A stretch of 64,000 nucleotides of DNA from Clonostachys chloroleuca (taxonomy: Eukaryota; Ascomycota; Sordariomycetes; Hypocreales; Bionectriaceae). This document shows, in pieces, positions 1 to 12,494 of this stretch; positions within the stretch are counted from its first letter, which is position 1, and every line of letters starts with the position of its first letter. The position numbers and the translations under genes were made by a program. Under the pieces are notes generated by a model. The model was not told the origin of the DNA and did no database searches. It saw nothing but the letters and a program-made list of their open reading frames with translations. The stretch spans positions 2,604,001 through 2,668,000 of the forward strand of contig JBANAY010000003.1 of assembly GCA_037952775.1 (NCBI GenBank). The letters are read 5' to 3'.

Positions 1-135
1 ACTCGCGATCCCGATTCTGATGAAAGATCGCCGCCCTATCTACGCCGGACGCCCCGGAGGGACTCATCCTCCAATCATTTTGCCCGTGGAGTTGCTTTAT
101 ACAATGTGGTCAACATTATCGACCCATCTATTTGA
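1..135 (+). CDS. Possible 3' end of a gene entering from the left
   Basis: Frame 1 is open from the first base to a TGA at 133-135, giving 44 residues with a Ser/Arg/Pro-rich stretch followed by a hydrophobic tail (VALYNVVNII). No start is visible, so if it is real the gene begins outside the window. The open length is short enough to occur by chance and I recognise no family. A convergent gene ending at 337 on the other strand would fit a tail-to-tail arrangement with a 200 bp gap. Confidence 0.3.
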   Translation, partial: TRDPDSDERSPPYLRRTPRRDSSSNHFARGVALYNVVNIIDPSI

Positions 136-336
136 TCGTACCCACTGAACACTGCACCATCCGAACTCCTGGGCCGGCTTATTACTGAGAGGAAAAAAAA
201 ACAAGATCAAGACCCCAACACCGTCGCTATGTATGCCCAGAACTGAGTTGTTGCTGCCGCTATTGTAGCAAACAAAGAAATTGTACACGATAACAATACG
301 AACCAAGCCAGATTTCTCAGTCCCCATTCTAATATT

Positions 337-2424
337 TCAGGATTCCTTCACTGGGTCCTGGGCTTCGGCCGGCAAAGGCACGGATGACGCCAAGGCTGGA
401 ACTGGGTCTGGCTCCTCCTCGACCGCTACCCCTGAATCATCTGTTGGAGTTATTGCTCCACTATCATCATCTTCTGTGGATTTGGTTGACATCGTGTCTG
501 AATCTGATGAGAGAATCATGCTTGAGTCAATGCAGTCGTAGAAAAGCATGAAAACCCCCGATGATAAGTTCGAGACCACTTCTTCATCCACCTTGGACAC
601 ATTGTGATCGCTCAGTCTCCACCAATCCATCTGGCTCGCATCATGAACGGTGTCAGTGTCGATATTCGTGTTTGTAGGGCTATTGCTGTCCACATGGTCC
701 TCCACATCCCCATCTGCTTGTTTCTCGTTGATGATTGGACTCGATGGCGGTGATATCCGAGGATATTTGCGATAGCAGATGTAATGCCCATTTTCATGTC
801 TTCCAGCATGTGTTACTACTGCTCTCAACTCATAAATGGGCCCGGACAACTTGGAATGTTTGAGATCGCCAGCAACCATTGATGCTGTTGGACCAATTTG
901 CCACTGTTCGTCGCCATGGCCGCCGTCCGAGTTTGCGCATTGTGAATCGTTGGATTCCTCGTCATTGTCAGCGCTGCCAAGACACCAAGGTCCAATATCC
1001 AGAGTAGTTGGAAATTTGACCGGAGCCGAGTTCTTAATCGTGTTGAAAGTTGAAGGGTCAAAGACGGAGCGATTGATGTGAATAGCTAGACTTTGCGGCG
1101 GGCGGGCAATGACAACTTGCTTGGTCTTGGTAGTTGTCACCTTTCCTCGCTGAGATATTTTGCATGTCTCTGTGAGGGTCTTTTCCTCAAAATCATCCTC
1201 TTCGAGGGCTTCGTCAATCGCCTGTAGCCGCCGTACAGGTTCTGTGAGCTGCGCCTCAGGTGTCCCCTTTTCTCGCAACGACTCTAGGAGTTTAGATAAT
1301 AGCCGTTGAGCCTTGAGTAAAGTGCACTTGGCACACTCGACGCCTTCAATCGATTCTATATCGCTGTAGGCATCTAAGCGCTCGTAGAGGTCATGCTCCC
1401 TTCGACCCAGCCCGAGACTCAGTGTGAGGCAGTTGAATGGGATCATAGATAGACCCTCAGAGTAGCCGCACTGAACACACGCAACTCGCTGAGCGAGGAG
1501 ACCTTCCAATGGGTTGCGCAAAGCTATCGAGTCTGATGATTTTGATGAGCTTGATAGGCTTTGATAGCCGCTGTCATCGCTATGTTCGCTTGAGGCCGCA
1601 TCATCCTTGTTGGGTGGGGTTTCCAGGCCTCGTTGCGGCTTTGAAGCTTGGAGCGCTTTCGCGGCGCCTTTATCAATGTCGTCCAAAATTTTGGAATAGT
1701 ATTCTTGGGCATCCTGCTGCGTCCATGTGCTCATGAATTTGAGCTTGTTTGGCGTCCAGAGTGTTCGTCCGTTGTTCGAAGCGCTGTTCAGGTCGGCCAG
1801 CAGTTCCTGAAGTGTCTGGGTCACAGCCCCGTTTGTATTTTTGGGGGCGGCCCCAGCATATTTCAGACAGTTTTCAAGGTAGTCTGGGAAGGTATTCAAA
1901 GCGGCTAAGCCTTGGAGGATACTATTCTGAAAGCAAGAATTATCCCGGTTACCAAGCCCAGGTGGCTTTTCCACCTCGCCTTTCAAGCCGAGCGCGTTGC
2001 CTGTTATCGAGATCGCACGCGTCCGGGCTTTGAATACTGAAGCCATCATGCCACCCTGCTGGTCAAGGCCCAAGAGCCGCCGCATGGTTGCGCTTTTCTC
2101 AGCATGGGTGGTTGATCGTGAGGACTGCATCGATCGGGGTGTTTGAAACGAGCCGTGCCAGTTGTCAATGGAATTGATCAAGGAAGACGGTGTAAGGTAA
2201 ACAAGCGTATTCCATATACACGATCCAAGCCACCTAATACCCGATTCCAGTGCATCTGGCGATCCATAGAGATGGTAGAGAATCGAGCCGAAAAGGATCA
2301 GAACGGAGATGATCCCATCTGGCTGCTGGACTCTTTTCCAGATAATCTCGATGGTGAGGGGCTGGCGACTGTCTCTTAGCCGATCGAAGTATAAAGAATC
2401 GTAGTTTGCTTGGCGCGAAGACAT
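337..2424 (-). CDS. Membrane-anchored ubiquitin carboxyl-terminal hydrolase (USP/UBP family)
   Basis: Single-exon 695-residue deubiquitinase. The peptidase C19 Cys box (GLGNRDNSCFQN) places the nucleophile near C164, and the His box (HENGHYICYRK) lies in the C-terminal third, followed by WWRLSDHNV, which supplies the third catalytic position. Two Cys pairs (CVQC, CAKC) look like the zinc-ribbon insert of the fingers subdomain. A hydrophobic segment at about residues 38-52 precedes the catalytic domain, as in yeast Ubp1/Ubp16 and animal USP30, so anchoring to ER or mitochondrial outer membrane is inferred. The C-terminus is acidic and Ser/Thr/Pro-rich, probably disordered. The start is the first ATG of the open frame. 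Which UBP paralogue it is cannot be settled from motifs alone. Confidence 0.9.
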   Translation of the reverse strand: MSSRQANYDSLYFDRLRDSRQPLTIEIIWKRVQQPDGIISVLILFGSILYHLYGSPDALESGIRWLGSCIWNTLVYLTPSSLINSIDNWHGSFQTPRSMQSSRSTTHAEKSATMRRLLGLDQQGGMMASVFKARTRAISITGNALGLKGEVEKPPGLGNRDNSCFQNSILQGLAALNTFPDYLENCLKYAGAAPKNTNGAVTQTLQELLADLNSASNNGRTLWTPNKLKFMSTWTQQDAQEYYSKILDDIDKGAAKALQASKPQRGLETPPNKDDAASSEHSDDSGYQSLSSSSKSSDSIALRNPLEGLLAQRVACVQCGYSEGLSMIPFNCLTLSLGLGRREHDLYERLDAYSDIESIEGVECAKCTLLKAQRLLSKLLESLREKGTPEAQLTEPVRRLQAIDEALEEDDFEEKTLTETCKISQRGKVTTTKTKQVVIARPPQSLAIHINRSVFDPSTFNTIKNSAPVKFPTTLDIGPWCLGSADNDEESNDSQCANSDGGHGDEQWQIGPTASMVAGDLKHSKLSGPIYELRAVVTHAGRHENGHYICYRKYPRISPPSSPIINEKQADGDVEDHVDSNSPTNTNIDTDTVHDASQMDWWRLSDHNVSKVDEEVVSNLSSGVFMLFYDCIDSSMILSSDSDTMSTKSTEDDDSGAITPTDDSGVAVEEEPDPVPALASSVPLPAEAQDPVKES

Positions 2425-3361
2425 GCTGGTGTCGAGTGATCTCGTGTGCGACTATCTGGGGGGGGGGGGGGGTTAATTCGACAGAGCTTCAACTCGAACG
2501 AGCTGCCATGGCCGTTCAGGCGCCGCAGCTTGGTGTCAGTTTCTGAGCAGTCCACCCGACAAGTTTCCCAACAGCCAATTTGGTAATATCTCGAAATGGA
2601 AAGAAGGCAAGAAACAAAGTGAACGACAGCTCTGTTTAAATCCGAACACCTGCTAGCTCTGCGTGGCAATGTAGCGTGTGCCTGTCTGCCTATCATTATC
2701 GTAGTCAGCATTTGGGATGGGCCATTCGGCGGATTTACTGTTAGCCCGGCTTTTCCACACAAGCACCAGGCTGCCGCGCCTTCCCATTCAATTCAACCCT
2801 GTCGAACAGCGCTTTAATATGGGCAATCTTAGATGCTTACCACCTGGGCAGAACTATTTTAGGAGCTGGCCTTGTGCTTCCACAATCCTGATTATTACAT
2901 ATGGTATCTGGTTCGCTGGTCTGGCTATATCTAACAGTTCTGGCACTATCTTTGGCCTTATCAGCCGGCTCAGAGCACAATCAATACTACTGGAAATGGT
3001 AAAATTATGGAGAAGCCTCGATTTGGGTAATGCTGGGAGAAAGCATGATAGAGCCAAGCAAAATGAGGGGATCCTTTGGTTGGAAGCGGGGGGTGTATCA
3101 ATGAGAAAACAAGCCGACTTCTTAGATGTGGGTATCTCCGGCTGGTACTCGCAGCCTTCAAGAAGGCCACACGATCAAGTTGGAGCTTGCCGTATCACGT
3201 GTACGTATCTAGCGCCCGGTTGCAAGAACCGAGGTCTACTTCAAATACATCTTCTGAGGCGAACATGCAAAAAAACTTTCATGAAAAAACAATTCCTATA
3301 CAAACGCAATTTTGAATATAGTGCCTTTTGACGGTTGTTAGACTCCACATCGCCGCAAGCC
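2425..3361. other. Divergent intergenic region, ubiquitin protease / dioxygenase
   Basis: Shared upstream region of two divergent genes. It holds a 15-base G run close to the protease start and a CACGTG element at 3196-3201, about 160 bp before the dioxygenase ATG. The long open frame at 2717-3331 has no recognisable domain and is not called. Confidence 0.6.
2458..2472. repeat. G15 homopolymer
   Basis: Run of 15 G just upstream of the ubiquitin protease start codon. Its exact length is uncertain given the homopolymer errors seen elsewhere in the window. Confidence 0.9.
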
Positions 3362-5188
3362 ATGCTCGGTCGTACGGCATCATCACGGCTGGCCTCAAGG
3401 TGCTGTTCTCTTCCTAAAAATGATTTTACACCCAAGACTCTGACATTTTCACGGCAGGTCTATTTGGTGCCAGCCTCGTATTTGTAGGCCTAATGTGTTG
3501 CACGCAAGAACATTTCAATTGGACATCCGGGTGGAAAAGAACAAAGTGCGGTTCCTCTTCCCTCCCAAGGATAGCCAGCCAGAACATTCTATTGATGTGT
3601 ACATCTCCTAAATTCGCCCTGTAGAGCTCTTGGTACAAATCTGACATGTGAGAGAGCTTAGGTCCCAATTTTGGCTAAGGTATGTATCTCGTGGGTCCTA
3701 CGGTAATGCATAAAGTGTTGAACTTGGTATAGAGATAACTGCCGCTGCCAATTGTGTGTAAATAAAGACACTCTTCAGAAGGATTTTGATACATTTGATG
3801 TAAGCAAACTCAATCTACCGAACCTGAATGATCTGCTGACACGGATATGAACAGGTTCCTAGCAATATCAAGGCAGAGCATAGCCAGACCCAACAAGATG
3901 GTGTTCATGTTACTTGTATGCCGAAAATGACCTTATACCCACCGTTCTCATCTAAATCTAATGCGCCCAGGGTCGGATCAGCATGTGTCGTTCCATCCGT
4001 GGAATTGGGTGAAGTCAATGGCCCCTCCTATCGGCAAGAGGGGGTGAATGCCGCACCATCAAAGGCCGCAGGCTGGAGTGCGAGCTCGTGGGGTGAATGG
4101 GCAGAGGCAAGAGAGACTGACTACAAAGACGTTATGGATAAAAATGGCACAGGAATGGCTAAGTTAACCGCTGCAATCGTGAGTGAGTCCCAGACAACAG
4201 CAGTCAGAGAAGGGCCTGAATTTCTTATATCTGATTTCTTAGCATCACTTCGGGCTGGGATTCGTGAAAAACACCCCAATTAGCCCAGAAGCCACAGAGG
4301 AGCTGCTTGAGAGGATTGGGCCTATCCGAAATACACATTACGGAGGCTTCTACGACTTCGTACCTGACTTGGCCAAAGCCGATACCGCGTACACGAACAT
4401 CGCACTCGGCGCGCACACGGACACGACATATTTCACGGAGCCGACGGGTCTTCAGGCTTTCCATATGCTCTCTCATATCCCCCCACCTGGTGAACCGAGC
4501 GATGCATTGGGCGGAGAGTCGCTGCTGTGCGACGGGTTCTATGCCGCAGAAAAGCTGCGCGAGAAGCACCCTGAATATTTCAAGACACTTTGCGAGGTTA
4601 AGATTCCTTGGCACGCAAGTGGAAACGAGGATGTTGCCATTGCTCCAGATGCTACCTATCCGGTTATCGAAACAGAGAGTGGTTTAGACGGTCCGATACG
4701 CCGGATCCGTTGGAACAACTCGGACCGCGGTGTTGTCCCACTCGAAGCCGGTTTTGATGTTGTGGATAGATGGTACGCTGCAGCGCGTGAGCTGGACTCT
4801 ATTATTAAAAGCAAAGAGAGCGAGTGCTGGTTCCAGCTCCAGCCTGGAACAGTTTTGGGTAGGTTTTACCACTCTTCCAACTGAGAAGAATACAAGCATG
4901 AAAAAAAGAGAGGCTAATGGGTCTCTCACTTTAGTATTTGACAACTGGAGAATACTCCATGGCAGGGCCGAGTTTAAGGGACTCCGAAGGATGTGCGGCG
5001 CCTACAGTAAGTGAAATCATTACTGAGACATTCCACAAGACCAACTCCGGCCCGGTAGTGGTTCAATGCCGGTAAACTGACAGTCTCACACGCATGCAGT
5101 TAACCGAGATGATTTCGTGTCACGCTGGAAACTGTCCAACTACGATCGCACAGATGTGATCTTACACAACATGTGGCAGCATAGCTAG
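3362..5188 (+). CDS. TMLD: Trimethyllysine dioxygenase, nine exons, one apparent frameshift
   Basis: Fe(II)/2-oxoglutarate enzyme that hydroxylates N6-trimethyllysine, the first step of carnitine synthesis, in mitochondria. Exons inferred from splice sites and homology: 3362-3399, 3458-3598, 3662-3679, 3733-3799, 3855-3915, 3971-4178, 4243-4858, 4935-5006, 5100-5188. The N-terminus (MLGRTASSRLASR) looks like a mitochondrial presequence. FWLRDNCRCQLC is the zinc-binding N-terminal motif. RNTHYGGFYDF, GAHTDTTYF (Fe ligands H and D), ILHGR (third Fe ligand) and RRMCGAY (2-oxoglutarate site) follow in family order. In exon 6 the frame changes between HPWNWV and SYRQEG. One extra C in the run at 4022-4025 restores a 436-residue protein, close to the usual length. 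An alternative is a 56-nt intron, 4009-4064, with an AAG acceptor. Gamma-butyrobetaine dioxygenase is the nearest alternative, but RNTHYGG and MCGAY favour the trimethyllysine enzyme. Confidence 0.85.
4022..4025 (+). other. Frameshift site in C run (trimethyllysine dioxygenase)
   Basis: C4 run where the reading frame must move by one base to join HPWNWVKSMAP to SYRQEGVNAAP. A C5 run would keep the frame open. See the dioxygenase entry. Confidence 0.65.
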
Positions 5189-6343
5189 AGACCCCAAAAG
5201 TCACGTTCTGATTGATCGCTTCTGGGATCCGGGAAACAAGGATGAATTGACTTCTCACCCGAGAGTACCCGTCAACCTCGGAAGTGCTGACAGCGACTGT
5301 ATGCATTGTATTTGCTTTCGCGTTGGGATCAGAGGTGCTTCTTGGTGAGGGGTCGATTGGGCAACTGCTGTGCTCGCCTAATCGATAAGTACTACCGCCT
5401 GGAGTTTTCTTCAGCGAACAACTCTGCCTATTCTCTGGAGCAATTGGCCCGGATAAATTGGTTTGTGAACCATACTAGTTCCAGTAGGAGGATACAATCA
5501 TTAGGGGCCTCTTCGCCCTTATCATTTATGACCTCTCACTTCCGCTACCCTGATGGATACTACGCCGACGTGATACTGTAGGCTGGATGTGACGTGTTTG
5601 CAGGAGGAATAAGCCTCGTGAGGGGAAACGGCCGGATGGATGCAATTCATCAATAACAAAGCTTGTCTGCCGTGAAATAGGATTCACTCAGCGCTGAAAT
5701 CACGGCTTAATCCATGGGGACAAGACTTTTGTTTGCAGGCGTGCAGCAAACTATGCATAGCTGAGACAGAAACCCTCCAATCGTATGTAGTACATTCTAC
5801 TCCGCAGAGGCAATTACTGTTTTAGCTGGGCGCCCTCGTGCGGCAACGGTCGCCCTGCAGTGTGGTATGGCAAGGCATTGCGCTCCGCCAGCCGCAGAAG
5901 ACACCGGATTGCTGCCGACGCTACGCAATGACTGGCTCGCCAGTGCAGAGGGAACCATCGCGGGGAGCATATGCGATGCTCCAACAGAGCTCCACACCGT
6001 CGTCACTCTGCGCCCGAGGCAGGGCTTGACGACGTCAGGTCCCCAGTCCAGGCAGCCTTTTCTGTGGTTTATCGCGGGTAAAAATGTCGCATTTGTCCAA
6101 GATGGGAAAGCTGGCAAAGTACCACTGCGTAGAGGCGCTGCCCAAGATGTGGGATAGGTCGTATGTAGGGAGGAGCTCCGTAATGGCCTCGCTGTGTGTA
6201 TTTAAAGCTTCGTGTCCTCCCGATCCCAATTCCTGCTGCCGAAGAAACCCGTCTGTCTCTCCACTGCGACATCCGTGACCATCATCCGCCGTTGACACCA
6301 ACAGACTATCAGGTGTCATCTGGTATCAGCTAACAACACCACA
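5189..6343. other. Intergenic region upstream of the SDR gene
   Basis: No gene recognised. The open frame at 5867-6157 (96 codons) has no known domain. A TATA-like TATTTAAAG lies about 145 bp before the SDR start, followed by a C-rich leader, which fits an ordinary promoter. Confidence 0.5.
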
Positions 6344-7420
<1,077 letters not shown>

Positions 7421-8862
7421 AAAAAATGGGCAAATTGCCGGAGGGGGCCAAGTGGGAATTTAAGGAATAATGAACTGCACAAGTTATAAAGCGAGACATG
7501 TCTATAGATAGGTATCATCGGAAGGATTACATGGGAAATGTTCTAAGCCATCAACCTCAGCGAGTGCTTGTGAGTTTTGAATGAATACTAGTTTCACGAA
7601 TGAGCACCGTGTTCATTAATAAGTCAGCAATAGAGACTGGCACCCGTTTGGGGGTGGAGCTGCTGTTTTTGCTTGTGCCCCCGGAATGTTGAGAGGAGCT
7701 GACAAACACATGTTAGCACGTCCCAGTCAGGAATGTCGTAGAGCTGAAACACGATGCTTATACGTGCATGGTGCTGGAAAACATGGGAAACAGAGGAAGA
7801 AGAAGACCGCTGGAGGGACTGTGTGCTTTGCAAAGTATCTCCTCATTTACGGGTGTTGTAGGGACATCCGACGATGATAACGAAGTCTATGATTCGTCTG
7901 GCTGCAACAGCTTAATTTGGTGCACCCAAGGCCTTATTCCTAGCTTATGTCTTACCCACTTCGTGAGCTGGGGAGATGAGATAGGCCCCTCCCCTGTCGA
8001 GCGATCCAACCGGTGAGGCGGGGCACCCAGCCCAACGTATTTTTTTGGTGCATTGCTTTGGCACTCATGATACACACACTTTGGCGTGCTGTAGGCGGAC
8101 GAATGCTGAATGGTTCGCATAGTCTAGAGGCGAAATTCCGAGGCTGCAGAAGGGCTGGCCGAATTGCACGAACTTGTACGTCGTCGCTTGATAGCTCATG
8201 GGGAGAGCGATGTGTCTCCGTGGGGGGTCGTCTTATCCGAACGAAGAAGCCATCGCCTCGCACCGTTTGGTGGATGAGAGGCCAGGCATGGGCGGTAATC
8301 GTATCTGAATGGGAGAGCCGGGATCTTCCCTTGGACTTTGGAGTCGAATCAATCAAGTCGATGCTCGTAATAGAAATAGGCAAGATACGGTCACATTATC
8401 ATCGAGGTACCGCAGCCGAATTGACCTGCGCCACAAATGTGGTAATTGGACATGATGAGCTCACCTCCTTGGGGAAAAATGACATGGGGCACTAACTGCA
8501 ATTGGGGGCGACTGCGGTGAGATGTGGTAGGGTTTTGGTATATCTCTCCGACTGACCGCACTACAGACAAAGGGGGTCGGTGGGATGTACCTGCCTGTAC
8601 GTACTATTAGGCAGTTCGCCGCCACAGTGCCTCCTCCCAGCCCATTTCCCACTCTCACCTCATCGAAATTCCGACGTATATTACCTGCGGCAGCCCAATA
8701 TCTGGTTTTGCGAAGCTGGGCCTCTGTCGACATAGCCTCGACAACCAGTTTGCTGCCCGACCGCGACTTATTCTCTAGTAGAGAAAGCCTCTACTGGTTC
8801 ATCTGCCTCTTTCTCTCCGTCACGCACCCGTCTCCGACCTCAACCCATCCGCAGCTACCAAC
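7421..8862. other. Intergenic region upstream of calcineurin A
   Basis: No gene recognised in 1.4 kb. The last 250 bp are pyrimidine-rich with runs of CT/TC before the ATG, as is common in well-expressed fungal genes. Confidence 0.5.
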
Positions 8863-10854
8863 ATGGAGCCTGGAGGCGAGGCAGGTTCCGGTGAGGACCG
8901 CCGCGCGCTGCAGGTCGACAATGCTATTCGCGCGATCAAGGAGAAGAAGCCTCTTCCCGAGATCGACTTTACTATCCATACTATGGAGGATGGCACTCAG
9001 GTGAATACTATGGAGCGTGTCTGCAAAGGTTGGTTCTCCAGATTGATTACCCCACCATCTCAGCTTCCCACTTCAGCCACTCTGATGGCGAAGAAGCGAG
9101 ATCTTAAATCCTACACAGCAACATTTTGAGGATCCCAACTCAATCGCAATTAAATGTGCCATGCTGACCGCTGACTTTTCATTTCTATAGATGTCCAAGC
9201 CCCAGCTACTTCCGTCCCGACCGATGAACAGTTTTTCGAAGACGAGACTCGAACCAAGCCAAACATCACTTTCCTCAAGCAACACTTTTATCGAGAAGGT
9301 CGTTTGACGGAGGAACAAGCCCTATGGATCATTCAAAAGGGTACCGAGGTTCTACGAAGCGAGCCCAACCTCTTAGAAATGGATGCTCCCATTACTGTTT
9401 GTGGTGATGTCCACGGCCAGTACTACGATTTGATGAAGCTGTTTGAAGTTGGCGGCGACCCTGCTGAGACTCGATACCTTTTTCTCGGCGACTATGTGGA
9501 CAGAGGCTACTTCAGTCTTGAATGTGTTCTCTACCTTTGGTCTCTCAAAATTCACTACCCTAAGACGCTGTGGCTTTTACGAGGAAACCACGAGTGCCGC
9601 CATTTGACTGACTACTTCACCTTCAAACTTGAATGCAAGCACAAGTACTCGGAAAACATATACGACGCGTGCATTGAGTCCTTCTGCTCCCTTCCCCTTG
9701 CCGCTGTTATGAACAAGCAATTCCTCTGTATTCATGGCGGTCTCAGCCCTGAGCTTCATACTCTTGATGACATTCGCAACGTAAGCTCCAACCCTCCTTA
9801 GCTTACTGTCAGCTTTGTCTAACAAATATATCTAGATTGACCGTTTCCGAGAGCCCCCGACTTCAGGTCTCATGTGCGATATCCTTTGGGCTGATCCTCT
9901 TGAAGACTTTGGTCAAGAGAAGACAAGTGAATACTTCCTGCACAACCATGTCCGAGGATGCTCGTACTTCTTTTCCTACCCCGCAGCCTGCGCCTTTCTG
10001 GAGAAGAATAACCTCCTCTCTGTCATTCGAGCTCATGAAGCCCAGGATGCTGGTTACAGAATGTATCGCAAAACACGCACAACCGGTTTCCCTAGTGTTA
10101 TGACCATCTTCTCTGCTCCCAATTACTTGGACGTTTACAACAACAAGGCTGCTGTTCTCAAATACGAGAATAACGTCATGAACATTCGCCAGTTCAATTG
10201 CACACCCCATCCTTACTGGCTGCCGAACTTCATGGATGTATTCACCTGGTCCCTGCCATTCGTGGGAGAGAAGATCACCGACATGCTTCTTGCGATTTTG
10301 GGCACTTGCTCAGAGGAGGAGCTTAAAGAAGAAACCCCCTCATCCGTCTCACCTGGATCTCTTGCCTCTCCCACTGGCACGGGTGATATTGATGACCCCC
10401 AATCCATCGAATATAAGCGACGAGCAATCAAGAACAAAGTTCTCGCCATTGGCCGCATGTCAAGGGTCTTCCAAGTTTTGCGCGAAGAATCGGAGAAGGT
10501 CACCGAGCTTAAGACCGTCTCTGGTGGGCGCCTTCCTGCTGGCACTCTGATGCTTGGTGGCGAAGGTATCAAGGAAGCTATTAAGAGTTTCGAGGACGCC
10601 AGGAAGGTGGATCTGCAGAACGAACGCCTACCTCCATCTCACGAAGAGGTAGCCAAGGTTCAGGAGGAAGAAAGAGCGCAGGCGCTCCAAAAGGCTGCTC
10701 ATGAGGCAGAGAACGATAAGAATCTGCAACAGCTTTCCCGAAGACTCAGCACGTAAGTTTCATCTTTTCTTTCCAACCTTGTTTGATTTATACTAAACAG
10801 CCCTTTAACAACGACAGTAGGGATCGTAAGAGCCGGCAACCTTCTGCCTCATAG
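8863..10854 (+). CDS. cnaA: Calcineurin catalytic subunit A (PP2B Ser/Thr phosphatase)
   Basis: Ca2+/calmodulin-activated protein phosphatase that works with calcineurin B and dephosphorylates Crz1-type factors in stress, wall and morphogenesis signalling. Exons 8863-9028, 9191-9780, 9836-10752 and 10818-10854 encode 569 residues. Metallophosphatase motifs are all present: [36 protein letters not shown] and [13 protein letters not shown]. The B-subunit-binding helix follows [17 protein letters not shown] basic segment ([19 protein letters not shown]) is the expected calmodulin site, and [16 protein letters not shown] marks the autoinhibitory region. The last exon adds only about a dozen residues (ending RQPSAS). 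The frame stays open through every splice. The first intron (162 nt) is longer than most here. Confidence 0.97.
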
Positions 10855-11608
10855 GTGACGTATCCATGCAATGATAGCATTTTGGCTGCCAGTCGGCCTA
10901 ATTGAGCTGCACGGTGTTACCGCCGATATATCTAGCATCCAACAGTCTACTTGATTTTTTTTTTATCTCTGCAGGCTGTCCCATGACATTGTAGGCTCAC
11001 CCTCGGTTTGTGGTGTCCATTCAGATCCGGGTTCTGCGGGCCATGCTGTCTGTTACTCGTCGGCGATATGTGGAAATCGAGCGCCTTTCACGAACATTTT
11101 TAAAAGGTTGGAAATCCGGTCTAGATGGTGCCAGCTTCAAGGCATGCATTCTTGAATGCAGATAATGAATCCACGGATGTGATGAATTGAAAAGAGGACA
11201 TTTTTAACGTTTGCGTTTTTATTTGTTTTTGTTCACCCTTAGGAGGCTGCATTTCCCACTGGTGGTAAGAGATGAAGCGTTTTGATGATAGCAGGCATCA
11301 CGCTGCTGACGCGAGGCAAGGCCTCGTAGGCCATAGTCTCATGTATTTCAATGAAACGAACTAGTGTTACTAAAGCCTGACGCGCGGCTCATTACGTACC
11401 AAATCTCGTTTGACCAAATCCTTCATGAGGTCTGAAGGTGCTGTGCGGTCCGTGGGTAGTAATCGTGGAACCTGGAATCATCCACCAATTATCCCCAAGC
11501 CTGCCCCGATCAAGTAGATTTGAAATTCCTTCGGCTCAGCAAGGAAGTTTTACGTAGCGTGAAACTGCTCCAATCTTGACAATGAGGTATTCTCTTGTGG
11601 AATGCATG
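10855..11608. other. Convergent intergenic region, calcineurin A / PAC3
   Basis: Region between the 3' ends of two convergent genes. T-rich blocks at 10950-10970 and 11210-11230 could serve polyadenylation. No gene seen. Confidence 0.5.
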
Positions 11609-12129
11609 TCATAGAACTTGTTGTACCAATTCTAGCAAGTCAAAAAACGCCTCCCGCTCAGGACTGATCCTCCCTAGACCCAGACCAAGGACAAGCACCC
11701 TTCTGTCGTCTGGCGATCTCAAGGATATCTGGCTAGCAATCTGTGCCGCATAGAGCTGGCCGACTGTTTCCCGGTCCTCCCCTCCGCCCCCGAGCAGGGT
11801 AGTGGGCGTGAGGTGGGTAGAGGGCAGCAGGCCGCGGGTTGTCCCTGGTAATGACATTTCTACAACGCCTGAAGCAGATCCTGTCAGAGGAACTTGAACC
11901 TAATGAACAGAGATATATTAGTAATTGTGAATGAATTGTTGCTTATGTGTGATCGGGGAAAGTTAACCCATTGCGCAAGCCGGCCCTCTTGTGAGATGGT
12001 GAGGAGGATTTTGTCTGAGAAGTCGACTCTGGCAATCTCAGTTGATATATTGTCGACGAGACCAGAAATCGCGCGGCTAGGGGCGGGGAATGCATCCTCC
12101 CGCACATCTAACGTTGTTTCTTGGGCCAT
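11609..12129 (-). CDS. PAC3: Proteasome assembly chaperone 3-like protein
   Basis: Small protein of 150 residues resembling the PAC3/Pba3 (Irc25) family, which with PAC4/Pba4 helps assemble the 20S proteasome alpha ring. Exon 1 is 12129-11968 and exon 2 is 11899-11609; the 68-nt intron has a GTTAAC donor and is phase 0, joining RLAQW to VQVPLT. Family features visible are the N-terminal beta strands (DFSDKILLTISQEGRL), the PSTHLTPTTLLGG loop, and ETVGQLYAAQIAS followed by VLVLGLGL. No upstream methionine is in frame. Length matches the family. The call rests on remembered family motifs, so a structure-based search would firm it up. It shares a 365 bp divergent promoter with DHR1. Confidence 0.75.
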
Positions 12130-12494
12130 GATGGCTGATGGTTTGAGCGTTTACCGTTGGATGGGAATACGGAACCTATAGACCAGACAAGTAGTAACTT
12201 GAATGCAGCACAGGCAGCTGGGAGCTTGTGGTGGGAGTGCCCCGCTGTGGAATTGTCTGGTCCCGCACTATGCCCGCTTCAGATGAAGATTTTGGCGGTG
12301 GCTTCTGGCAAAAACAGGGATCCACTAAAATTTCAAGTCCTTCCTGAGAGCCTCCGAGCCAGAGTCGAGATTCTGCACCAGGCAAGAAATTGGAGGTTTC
12401 CTGTCTTGCTCGCTCTGGGAAAATGCTTTTCGCCATATAATTACTCTAGAGCGAAGACATTGGACAAAAAGTGCGGTAAAAAAGCAAAAGAAAA
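12130..12494. promoter_or_regulatory. Divergent promoter PAC3 / DHR1
   Basis: 365 bp separate the two divergent start codons, so both promoters must lie here or overlap the 5' leaders. The T/A-rich stretch just before the DHR1 ATG is typical. No specific factor site is claimed. Confidence 0.5.

Noticed and set aside
2717..3331. 204-codon open frame before the dioxygenase
   Set aside because: No domain, low-complexity mix, and it overlaps the promoter of two divergent genes; its end does not join the dioxygenase exons in phase.
3918..4283. 121-codon frame as a separate gene or first dioxygenase exon
   Set aside because: Its first 18 codons are intron (3916-3970). Spliced reading in the other frame gives the family sequence VTWSDQHVSFHPW.
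5867..6157. 96-codon frame upstream of the SDR
   Set aside because: No domain, overlapped by opposite-strand frames, sits in the promoter region.
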